Shown here: positions 23,220-34,658 of the stretch, in pieces | Position numbering within the stretch: the first letter of the stretch is position 1 | How the letters are laid out: each line of letters begins with the position of its first letter | Assembly: GCF_008831285.2 (NCBI RefSeq) | Contig: NC_045143.1 | Location: 12,141,214 to 12,205,213, forward strand | Origin: Nymphaea colorata | Lineage: Eukaryota; Streptophyta; Magnoliopsida; Nymphaeales; Nymphaeaceae | Length of the DNA stretch: 64,000 nt | Direction: 5' to 3' | Translations under genes and position numbers: made by a program | Notes under the pieces: model-generated | Database searches by the model: none | Seen by the model: the letters and a program-made list of their open reading frames with translations, nothing else | Told to the model about the DNA's origin: nothing

Positions 23220-23390
23220 TATGTGCATGCCAAAATCTCTTTTGGTTTTGGGAGTGCTTTAGAAAACTTAGGTTTTGTTTTGAAAGAGATCAGAGGAATT
23301 GCCCATCAGTACAATGATTGGCCATTCCCAGCACCTTTACCATAGGCAATTAATCCAAGAGCTATGCTTATTCTTGATGCATTTTTTTTT
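23220..23390 (+). repeat. Repeat family X, partial copy B
   Basis: Contains the module catcagtac, then ccattcccagcacctttacc, then ggcaattaatccaagag, in the same order and spacing as copy A near 20770-20830. More diverged than the A/C pair. Confidence 0.5.
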
Positions 23391-24201
23391 TACATAAATA
23401 TTTTCTATACCTTATGGTGCCTAGAAATAATGTTGAAGATTGATATTTCAAAAATTTTTGATGAGGAAAATTTGTAGTATCATTTGAGAGATTAAGCCAT
23501 TTTAACTTGACAATTTTGAATCAAGAAATTTTTGCAAGTATCATTTACAGATCTTTGGAAACTAATGTAGGTATTTTGAAGATTTATTTTTGAATCAATT
23601 TAGTGTTTTTTTAGGATCTTAAGTAGGTTTAATATTTTGTTATAATTTAATTACTACCTAGCTAGAGCTCTATTTCATCTTGTTTAAGTTCTCTTAAAGA
23701 AGTGCTTGTGATTATTCGAGAATTCCACAAGTGAATGTGAATGTGTGAATGCATTGATTCTATATGTTTGAAAAATAAATTCTTCATTTCCACCATAACA
23801 TTCATCTAAAAGCATTTTTATCATCACATCTAGATTTTTTACCTTGCTTGCATATTTTGTTATAAATTTTCTTGTAAAGAAAGAAATATTTTTGAAAGTG
23901 GGATGAGGTTGTAGACCATTAAGCATGATTCCAACATTGGGTTATTACTTGAGTTTCATTCTTAGTGAAGTTGACAGATGACATTTAAAATTGATCTTAG
24001 AAAAGAGATATTTGGATGAGCAAAAGAAAGAAAAGAATGAATGATTTTAGAAAGTAATTATATATGTATATGTATATATATGAATATATGCACTTACATA
24101 TATGATCATTTATCAAAGATAATTTTAAGCCAAAAAGAAACAAAGGGAAAGAAAAACAGAAAGAGATTTTGGAAAGAAGGAGATTTTAAAAGGAGAGAGA
24201 T

Positions 24202-24205
<4 letters not shown>

Positions 24206-24236
<31 letters not shown>
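24206..24236. repeat. (TA)n microsatellite
   Basis: About 31 bp of uninterrupted TA repeat between the arms of the inverted repeat. Confidence 0.9.
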
Positions 24237-24241
<5 letters not shown>

Positions 24242-24599
24242 TCAAGAGTTAACTTCAAGTATTTTCGATTTTGATTTTTTTTTTGTGTGAGTAGGAGAGA
24301 AACTTGGGCTCATGCAAGAACCTAGGCTAAGTCTCTAAGGCCTCATTGAAGATGACTTTACTTTTTAAATTCTTTTTGGAAACAAAATTCAAAATATTTT
24401 CATATAAGCATGCAAAACAATGACTATTCATCTATTACGACCAAATTTATTCCTCCCACTCTTGGTTATGGGAGAAAATGAAACATATATATAATGAAAA
24501 GTTAATAACATAAGAAAGCTCTCATTGGGCTAAATATAAGAATATCATGGAGAATGCATTTTAACATGTACACATTAATAAGGGTTTTTCTGGGTTGGA

Positions 24600-25401
24600 C
24601 AAATCATGTATGTTTTACATAAATGAATCTTGAGAGATTATGAGAGAGAGAAGGATATGTTTCATGTAGATTCTCTTCTTATTTCATGCATTCACTTTCA
24701 TCCAAAGTCAATAGCATCACATGCACATTCTCAAAAAATTAAGTGATTCATATTTGAGTTGCAAAAAGTAACCATTATTGCAACAAGAATTTGTAAACTT
24801 CACTTAACTTCAAAAGAAAACACAAGCAATGCATTCATAATCTTGGCCAAAATGTATTTAGAAAACAACACATTTTCTAACAATTTGGAATTTATGTTTC
24901 ATCATCACAAGTTTCTAAATATCTTAGTCTCAATCACATGATTTGGTAAAAAAAAAAAGAATTCAAAATCAATTTTGATCATAAGATGGTCACAATTCTA
25001 ACTCATGAATCATCTTGCGTTCACAACAAAGAACTCAAATTTAATCTTCAAAATCCCCAAGAACTGTGGATCTCAAATCAAATGGCACTAAAACAAAGGT
25101 TTTTACATCAACTTGAAAACCCTTCAATCTTCAAATTCATTTTCAAAACAAGTTCAAATCATATATTCAAAATGAATTTTGGTTCTTGAATCCAAAACCT
25201 CAATGCATAAGCATATAGGATTTGCATCAATAACTCATACATGATCCAAGTGATCCCTAGTCTTTGGTCCAATTACCCTTGTTAAAGGTGGTAGGAACGG
25301 TTGGATCTCTCTTAATTTTTTTTTCTCAAAATCCTCAATTTTAAAAGTATTTTGCTGATTCGCATTTCGACCCCCTTTGAGAAAGGGGTGGGGTGCGAAC
25401 A
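24600..25401 (-). repeat. Repeat family X, copy C (arm 2 of inverted pair)
   Basis: On the minus strand this begins TGTTCGCACCCCACCCC at 25401 and runs with the same landmarks as copy A (aatgcgaat, cctttaacaagggtaat, gcttatgcattgag, tgttagaaaatg, caaattcttgttgcaat). Arms A and C are roughly 0.8 kb each and 3.1 kb apart, and their inner ends do not match each other. Confidence 0.7.
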
Positions 25402-28400
25402 TAAACCAAGTCTAATAAAACTAGTGCCAATCTGACCTGACTTGCTCAGTCTCGGTCAACTAGACCCAAGCCAGATTGGCTTGGTGGGACCCAAGAGTCG
25501 ATGCCCCCCAACTTTCTAGATCAAATCCAGATCGAAACTCCTAAACGATTTAGATCCAAAATATGTAATGTGATGTTCTTTAGATCCAAATCTTTAACCT
25601 AGATCATAGTCTAGATCTTTAATCCAAATCCTTCATCTAATATTTAATCAAAATCCTTCTTTCAAATATAGATTTGAAATCCATGTCTAAAATCTGAAAT
25701 CATCGTATAATGACATGTAGTGACAAGTCCATCCGAACCATCTATTTCAAGGTCTACCAAGGTTCCTTGAAGATAATCTAGACAGACTTATAGGGCTGCC
25801 GCCTCTACCTCTAGACCTTTCACAAAAATGTCATTTATTAATATTATAAATAGCTCAAAGAGAGGGGTGAGGGGGGTCCTCCATCTTCTAATTTAGCATC
25901 TTCTTCTTAGGTATGATTTTTTTCTTCTTCAAATTTATACTCTTTTTTAGAATAACTTCAAACTTAATTGCTTCTTCTCAGGTTCTAGGTTGCTTTCTTC
26001 TTTAATTTTAACTCTTTTATAAAATTTTCTGACTTATACTCTTTTTCTCAGGTTCTAGGAGAGCACTTTGGAATTGACTCCATCCTAGAGGAGCTATCTA
26101 ACAGCCTAAGCCTCAAGTAAGAAGAAGAAGACGAAGGAAGAGGCCAGCTAGCCTTTCTACAATTGGTTCAAGTATTTGTGCAACATATTCCAGGTAGATT
26201 TCTTAGCTTTCCAATACCACCTTCTATTTCCATTATAGAATAGGTCTTTTCTATGCCTTTGCATGGTTGTCCTTGCACATGACTGCCTTGAACCATGAAC
26301 TAGACAAGCACCATCAACTCTCTGAAGAGAGCACTCGAGATGATGGTGCATTTCCTAAAGGATTTACATCAAAGTCCAGTCTATCTCTTGGTTTATAGAC
26401 TCATAATCGCCACACGGATGGTTGGTTTTAGTCATCTACTGCATGATCCTCACCATTGTCATGGTGTTTTGTTCTATTTGTGAGCAAAACAGGTGTATTC
26501 ATGATTCATGTCTATCTCATGCTTTTGTGAATCTCATAATATTTTTTGGTTAGCAGCATGCATATAGAATATTTCATCATGTTTTCTCTTCGTCATGCAT
26601 AAATTTTCACACTAAAAATTATCTAGGGCACGTTTATGCACTGCCATGCATGTAACCACACATGTAGCAAGCTAAAAGAGCATATATTTTTGTCCTATCC
26701 ATCAACCAAATTTCATCAGATTTGTCAAAGTCTTCGTTACATATCTAGGATGTCTTTTTCAATGTTTTTGTAAGAGTTGGATTGGCCAGGATGTTAGCTT
26801 CCTTTTGGCACTATTTTCATGCATTTTGGACTTATTTTGCCCGTTCTGCCATGCAAACTATAGGAAATTATTTTTGCATATAAAATTTCAGGAACAGAAA
26901 TTCGTCTTTACTCATGGCTTCATAGCTTGCAAAACAAATAGTATCTCATGATCTTGATGGAAAGGTTATTCCTTGTCATAACTATTTTTCAACAACCCCT
27001 ATTTCGTGAGTTTTCAATGTCCTCTGTTCCATCATCCACTAGTCGAATTACAAAAACTGATTTGTTGAGATACTACTTACTATTAAAACCAGATAATGAG
27101 AAAGGGAGATGCATTCTTGATGGATCTAGTCTAGCGTTTAGCATGATATTCAAAAATAGTGAAGAGGTCGACCTCATTTGAGAGTTTGGAGTCATGTTTT
27201 GCATTTGTTCCCTTTATATGCATTTAATATTTTGCTTTTGTCATTGTTGAAGGTCATTAAAAGAAGTTGAGACTGCCTTCATGGATGTAATTTCCCCTTA
27301 AATGACTTTCATCTCTTTGTATTCTCTCAGTTATGTTATGTGTCATGCATGACTCTCATGCAATTGAAGCCGTGATTAGCATGCAATTGTCATTATCTAC
27401 ATGAAGCTATTGTCTATCATGCACTGTTGTGTTTTCATCCATGTTATGCATGTCATCTTTAAGCTTCCATGCATGCATCCTTGTTTACATAGAATTATAG
27501 CCATGATCAACATGAGATTAGTGTAGTCTATATAAAACCAAGGACAAGAAGCATTTAAAATGTCAATTTCAAGTAGGTACCTTAGTGTGGTTGCTAGTTT
27601 CATATTTGGATGTTATACCTATTATATGGATGTTACCTTGTATTCTTCTACTTGGTGTTCATGTTGTTTTGTTTATTTTATTTTAAGTGTGCTTAGTTTG
27701 TCAAGTATGACAATTATCATGCATTAAAACTTGTTTGCATTTCGGTTTTATATTTTAGGTTCCTAGGTTCTTGAATTCACACGTTATAATTGTCTTGTAC
27801 ACATTATGTACTTGTTACAAAGGTTTTAATTTATTTTATCTAAATTCTAGGTTGTTGTCTTGCTATGTCCATGTCATGTCCCGTTTTCATTAAAAGTTAG
27901 GTGTTATCTTCCTTGTTTGCTCTCTCCATTGTGTTTTACATGAAATTTTCATTTGTCATCATTTGGTTAGACATCCTGACATTGGAAAATAAGTCTTTGT
28001 CAAGTTTAGAGGCATCCTAGAGTTCTTTAGTCATTCTTCCAAAGCCTATCATGTTATGTCATAACTTAAGAATTTTCCATAACAAGTGAAGATGCATTCA
28101 TCTAGCATGCATTCACATCAGCTATTAAGCATGAATTGTCACATATCATCATTTGGTAATGCGTTTCATTCACATTTAACATATTATCATCTATTTTCAT
28201 AGGTTTTGGCCATTTTGGCAGCTCTTGTTAGCATTTTTGTTATTATGTTATAATTTATTTCATGCACATATGTTGCTTCTATAGGTTTGCATTGGGAGAC
28301 CATGTGCAATGGAGGGAGACTTCTCTACAATCCTCACATTTCATAAAGTGGCCCCCAATTGCATATATGCATTTTCTCACATTTCTTGTTATGTTTATTT

Positions 28401-28915
28401 CAATTTGGCATTGCATATAATTTTTCTTTTACATTTACATATGTGAAATGGTTTGTCATGCATCGCACACACATTAATTTTCAATCACTGCACTTGTTGG
28501 TCAACATGAATGATCTTCACACACTCGCCATCCTTTTGGAGGCTAAGTGGGTTCGTTTTGACCTATGTAATCCTCTAGAGACTTCTACATGGCAAAGTTT
28601 AAAAACCTTGACATCCTCTATGATACCCTTTCAGAACAAGCATCATCTTTTCTTCAATTTTTCCTCTATAGCTTACCAATCCATTTTCAAACTTCCATTT
28701 TCAACTTGATTTTCAAAAACTGATTTCACAATCACTTTTCAAGTTTGTATTTTCCTGCATCATTAGTCTTAGGATTATATAACATGACCCAATGATGAAA
28801 AGAGTCATCGAAGAGATATGCTACCTTATTTCTAAAATCCTAAAGGCCATTTAGCATTTCAAAATCTTTTTCTTTTTGAAATCCTATGAGCATCTGCATT
28901 TTGTGTTTCACATGG
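25402..28915. other. Non-coding stretch, retroelement-derived background
   Basis: AT-rich with no recognised coding domain. A CT-rich phrase (cttcttctcaggttctagg and variants) recurs about three times at 25905-26060. The stretch may be internal sequence of the element that donated repeat X, but no gag or pol motif was seen. Confidence 0.4.
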
Positions 28916-29175
28916 CGAAACATGTACTGTCTTAAGCATTAAATAACATAGTTTGGACCTTGGATTAGTTACCCTGGATAAAGGTGTCGGGAATATTCGA
29001 TCCTTGTACCGATAGGATGGATCTAATCTTTATCAATTGGATGGAGGCAAGTGCTTTTTTTCCCATTGGTTGTGCAAGTAATCTCAAACTTGTTCCATAT
29101 TGCAATTTATGAATGAAGACCTTAAGTTAGTGTTTCTGTTTCTCAAGGACTTTTTGTACTTGGTGCGAACCTCAG
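28916..29175 (-). repeat. Repeat family X, partial copy D
   Basis: On the minus strand: GGTTCGCACC near 29173, then tcggtacaaggatcgaat, then cccgacacctttatccagg, then gtaactaatccaaggtcc. This keeps the order seen in copies A and C with considerable divergence. Confidence 0.5.
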
Positions 29176-29287
29176 CTTGTGACTGTCATGTGTATGATAT
29201 GTTTTGATGTATGTTGACGTAAATAAATGTTTGTTAAATCACAACATTCTGTGTTGCATGATTTCACATTTACGTTATACTGGTAGA

Positions 29288-29456
29288 GTTATGTGGGGGT
29301 GGAGCAAGAAATTTTGCTTGAGGGGGGCCAACTTCTGAAAAATTTTGCAAGTGGCAAAACACATTTTTCCAAAATCTTATGGGGGGCAAACGCAATTCAA
29401 AATTATGATGGGGGGTCATGGCCCTTGCCAATCCCCCTTGGCTCCCCCTCCGTCTT
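29288..29456. mobile_element. Short hAT-like remnant with GC-rich ends
   Basis: The left side starts with gggggtggagcaag and the right side ends with ccttggctccccctcc, which pair imperfectly as terminal inverted repeats. The interior carries G-rich blocks (ggggggcca, ggggggcaa, ggggggtca). This composition is typical of plant hAT-derived short elements. No target duplication was found. Confidence 0.45.
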
Positions 29457-30125
29457 TAACAGATCATGTCATGCACTAATGACACAGATATATATCAGGA
29501 TAGGTCGAGTATAATCAACCATGTTGTTAAAAATTTTCTCACGTTTTCACTTCCGCTGCACGTTAATCTTCTACGATGTTGGTGGTCTCGCTTCAATGCA
29601 TGTGTGTGTGTGACCCCATACTGGCATGCATCCTCTATGTCCTTTTACTTATAAAGTGTTAAACTAAGCTTCAAGCTATCTTGGAATAAATTAAACTGCA
29701 CATGCATTGGCAAAAGTTAAACATCGAACGGTAACATTTCAAAGTAGTAATGACAATCATTTTTTTCTTCATCGCTGCATCATATGTTGCTAGGACATGA
29801 TACTTTCTCGTCTCAGATATTGGCGCAAATCCATAGCAAGGTTCTTCTGTAATTTTCCAGTATACTTGGCAACCATGAAATTGAGCTGAACGAAGCTCAT
29901 CTGCTCGAGACAGAGTCGAATCTCCAACATCTTCCTCACATATTGGTTCCTTTCTACTATAAAATATTTACATACAGTTCTTAGCATATCGAATTTACAG
30001 ATTAAGTAGAAAACATGATAAGCTAAGATAAAAAGTTATTGGAGGAGACGAAGAGGAAATTCAAAACAAAAAGAAAGTGGAAAAACACAAGAAAATAAAC
30101 AAAACATCTCTTCTATGATCTCACG
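29457..30125. other. 3' flank of gene 2
   Basis: AT-rich sequence directly after the gene 2 stop codon (read on the minus strand). It probably includes the 3' UTR, but no certain polyadenylation signal was picked out. No other gene seen. Confidence 0.4.
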
Positions 30126-33051
30126 TCAAAGTTTTGCTGCAGTGGTGCTGGCTGAAGACAGACACCATTCAATCTGCTGCAACTTCAGAGCGACATGCTT
30201 CATGTTTGGTCTATCATCCTTGCATGGGGCAAGGCACATGAACCCCAATTCCGCCATCTCCTCGATCGTCTTCCGCTGCAAGGTGTCCTCCTCCGCCGGC
30301 AACAAGAGCGGTTCAACGATCTCCAGCAGCCGCCCAGCCTGAATCATCGAGAGGGCTAGGTTGGCCAAGTTGATCTCCCCTTTATCAGCAGCATTATAGT
30401 TAAGTGCCTTCATTCCAGTGATCAACTCCATAAGCACCACGCCAAAGCTATAGACATCACTGGTTTGGGTGAGCCTATACGACCGGTAATACTCAGGATC
30501 AACGTAACCAAGTGTGCCCTGCGGCGCCGTCGACACATGGCTGTTTCCTTCCATACCAACCAAGTCCCGGGACAGGCCGAAGTCCGCGAGCTTCACGGAG
30601 AGATCTGATTGAAGGAGAATGTTGCTGGACTTGATGTCTCTGTGAACAACAGTTGGTGTAACGTAGAAGTGCATGTACTCCAGCGCTCTTGCAGTCTGCA
30701 TAGCGATCTTCACTCGCGCCTCGAGAGACATGTGGTTACCTCTTCGAGCTCCATGCAGATGATCCGCTAGGGTTCCATTGCTCACGTACTCGTACACAAG
30801 CAGGAGATCGCGGTCGGCCTTGCAGTAGCCAAGAAGGCAGACCAGATTGGGGTGCTTCAGTTTCGCCATTATCCTGATCTCGTTGTGGAATTGGTTCAGG
30901 GTGTTGGTCTGATGCATCATGCGCTTCACGGCAACGATGCTGCCATTGTTGAGGTAGCCTCTGTAAACGCAACCGTAGCCGCCGTCGCCGAGGATCAACG
31001 CCTTGTCGAAGCAATTAGTCGCGATTTCGAGCTCTGCGTAGGTGAATGTGGGGAAGTGATCATCCATCTCCTTGGGCGCTAGTTTCTTCATCTTGCCGTC
31101 ATCGTTCGGGTCGTCCCCACCCACAACGGCGACGTCTTGAAGTTCGTCCGGCGTGATGGCAGGAGGTCTATTTCTGAAGAAATGGTAGGTGAAAGAGATG
31201 GCAAAAGAAGCTACACCAAAGACCACACAAGCGCCTGAAATTGAAACAAGCAGGAAGATCATTAGACGCATCTAGGTACAGAGATTAACTTACCAGCAGA
31301 AAAAATGGAGAGATGGATTTGGGGAATTTACGTACAGATTATGGCAATTTTTGTCGACCTTCTCGATCTAACAGAATCGGGACCTGAAGCAGCTTGGTTA
31401 TTCATTGTTGTCCCTGTGGTTAAAAATCAAATAGTTGATGTCAGTCATTTGCATGTAATCTGTTAGTTTTCGAAAGTTTCCTCATCCTCTAATTGGTATT
31501 CGGCATTTGCATAAACAGATTCCCATAAATCAGGCTCCCCTTCCTCTCTCTCTCTCAAATACATAAACGAAATTCGATTGTTGATCATTCGGAATGTTTC
31601 AATGCCAAAAAAGCGATAACATCAGGCAGTTTATCGACTTTAATTTCAAGGCCTTACGTATACCTAATCAAATTAATTGAGAATTCAACCAATTTTTACA
31701 TTACAATTTTGAAGCCCCTCCTGACCAGAGTCAATGGAGAAGATATAGAGACAGTTTCTTCTCAGCCATCGCCGCAGTCGATGAGCACATGCAGGCCCGA
31801 TGGAGGTGCTGAGCAGGACCTCATCCTCACTGCTTTATTATGCCTCTGTTTGAACTCATGCACATACTCTCACGATAGACGATCATATACATGGATATCA
31901 GTTTAGCTGCTTAAATAGCTCTTAAATAAGCAGTAATCAGTAGAATGTCTGAATAAGACAATCATATCATTAAGGCCGCTTAAGCGTTGGAATAACCAGA
32001 ATATAATGTGAAAATAATTTCAAACATTATTGCATTCTTAAATTTCACTCATGAAAAATTCAAAAAGAAAAAAAAAAGGCAATTCAAAAAGAAAAAAAAA
32101 AAGGCAATCATGCCATCGGCTACCTTGCAACCACAAAGACAGTAAAAAAGAAGTGGTAAAAAACTCAAACCGGTGAACTAATTGCCACAGACACCACCAG
32201 TGGTAAATTAAAGAAATTCGTACGACTTCCCTCCTGCATCAAACGAAAAAAAAAAAAATTCATCGGTTTTCAGGGTCATCCAGAAAGTTACCCAGAAGGT
32301 CCGACTTTTTTACCCAGGTAACTTTCGCCTGTCGTTTCGGCGCCGCCTGAGCCGCAGCAGAATAATGATCCATCTTGTAAAGATCATAAAACAAACTGCC
32401 CCTCTCATGGTGGTAGGTTCGAACTTGGAGGACGCTCATCTTGTTCCTCCTTCAGGTGGATGCTCGACGACTGGTACCTTTAGGCTCCATACCATCGCCA
32501 TCGCCTACCAGCACCATAACGGGATACAGGAGCTCGCCTGTTTCGCTCCTCGAACCCTTCGGATGATGCTATCCTTTATTTCAACCGGTTCTTTCATCAT
32601 CCTCTAGCTGGCATTCCCCATCTTCGCCGGTCAGTCGTCCTCCTTTGTTCGATAAAGATCGCCCGATTTTGCACTGATTTCAGCCGATTCAGGCGTAAAT
32701 CGAGCGGCCTTGATGAATCAGTCTCCGAAGCGAATTGGCAAGGGGCCGATTCGATTCGATTTTAATAACATTACCTAAATCTAGTTAATATACATTAATT
32801 TTAGAAAATAAAAATGCCAATTTTCTCTTGGTTTGTAATAAATTTATGTATCTTAATGATGGCATTAATTGCTCGCATCTACCACATGGCAGTTGCTAGG
32901 AAGTAATGACATCGGCTTTCATTGTCACTTATGGATGCTGTAAAAGGGTAGTTGGATGTAGTACTACCAGTTGCATGTCTGGACCAGCTGCTGGATAAGT
33001 TTGCAGTAAAGCACTAAATGTAGGGGACCAATAGGGTGGCACACAAAAATA

Positions 33052-33147
<96 letters not shown>

Positions 33148-34588
33148 CTTCGTCGGCAGAATTAGCTTTATTGTCCAAAAAATGAATTTATTAAAATACA
33201 TACATATATATATATATTCATTTTTTGCCCTCACGTTTAGAGTAAATATATTTCTAAGCATGACAATTGTCGGTTCTACTAAATCAATTAAAGGAAATAA
33301 CTTATGGAGTCAGATTAATTATAGAATCTAGCATAACTTAAGAAATCGTTTGTCAAATTTAGTTGGAAGGAAAAAAAAAAAGTATGCGAAGCTTGATACC
33401 TAAACTCCTGACAAGAAAAGCACGTAGCTGTTGAACCTCAACTTTTCTTCTTCAAATTAAAAATCTGATGTTGAATCGAATCCCTGCATAGCCTGATGGA
33501 CTGACCACTAGGGCTGCACACGAGCCGAGTCGAGCTCGAGCTTGCCCAGCTCGAGCTCGACTCGACTCAACGAGCTCGAGCTCGAACTCGACTCGAACTC
33601 GAGTCGAGCTACCTAACACAAGCTCGAGCTCGACTCGATTAAATAAAGTCGAGCTCGAGCTCGACTCGATTAACTCGATTAGCTCGTCTAAATAAAATAT
33701 GTCCTTCTTTTTAAAATATCTAGTAAATTTCATGACGTGGGATGAAATTTGTTTACTCGTCGAGTATAAACGAGTCGAGTCTAGTATAAACGAGTCGAGT
33801 TCTTAAAACTCGAACTCGACTCGTTTACTCATTCGAGTTTCATTGTAAGCTCGAACTCGACTCGTTTATAAACGAGTCGAGCTCGAGCCGAGTTTAACCG
33901 GGCGAGTTCGAGTCGAGCCCGAGCTGGCTCGACTCGTTGTGCAGCCCTACTGACCACTGAGCAATTACTGGGACTTGTCGTTATCAAAATGCAAAAAAGG
34001 AGCTTCTAAGACCCAAAAAGCAACTGCTTAGCTCATCGTAATGACTGATATACATTACGATTTAAGAAAGCAGAAAAACGGCCTTAAGAAATGGCAAATT
34101 ACAAGTGCGGGCTTGAGCAAAGTCGCAGTCTTGTAGAAATGCGTCTTTGGACGTGAAAAACAGAAATAACAGCACGATATTTGGGGAGCCACAACTTACT
34201 CTCCTGTTCTGGTGATTTTTTAATGACAAAGAAGACACCCCAGGAATTTAAGAACTCCGAAAATCTTCACGAGATCTCATGGCAAGTTGCGTTTTTCTAA
34301 TTTTTTTTATACAGGTTTTGACAGGGATTTGCTGCCAAATTGTCATAAAGATTTCCTTCACTGATGATTTTTTTTTTCTCCTGGACAGTTCCAACCTCTT
34401 TATGTATTTGAATATTGAATAGTATGCATGTGTGGCTCAGATGATGATCACAAACATCAAAAGGCCAATAAATTAAGCGAAAATTGTGAGCCAAAAAATA
34501 GGCAAAAATTAAAGCTAGTTGGGATAACGTAAAATCGGGAGCCACAACTTACTCTCCTTGTTAAGAAGGACTAAGCTTTGTCTTTTTA

Positions 34589-34619
<31 letters not shown>

Positions 34620-34627
34620 GAGAGAGA

Positions 34628-34658
<31 letters not shown>

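Noticed and set aside
31235-31271. Met codon at 31271 as the start of a separate 381-aa kinase
   Set aside because: The first 12 residues are intronic. Splicing to 31336-31413 and 37589-38282 restores the membrane span, linker and ectodomain with matching phases.
32929-33261. A 110-aa minus-strand frame containing Ser-Leu and Tyr-Ile runs
   Set aside because: The runs are translated GA and TA microsatellite; low-complexity artefact.
33452-33733. A minus-strand reading frame rich in Glu, Leu, Ser and Arg
   Set aside because: It is a translation of the GAGCTCGA-type repeats of the hAT MITE, not a gene.
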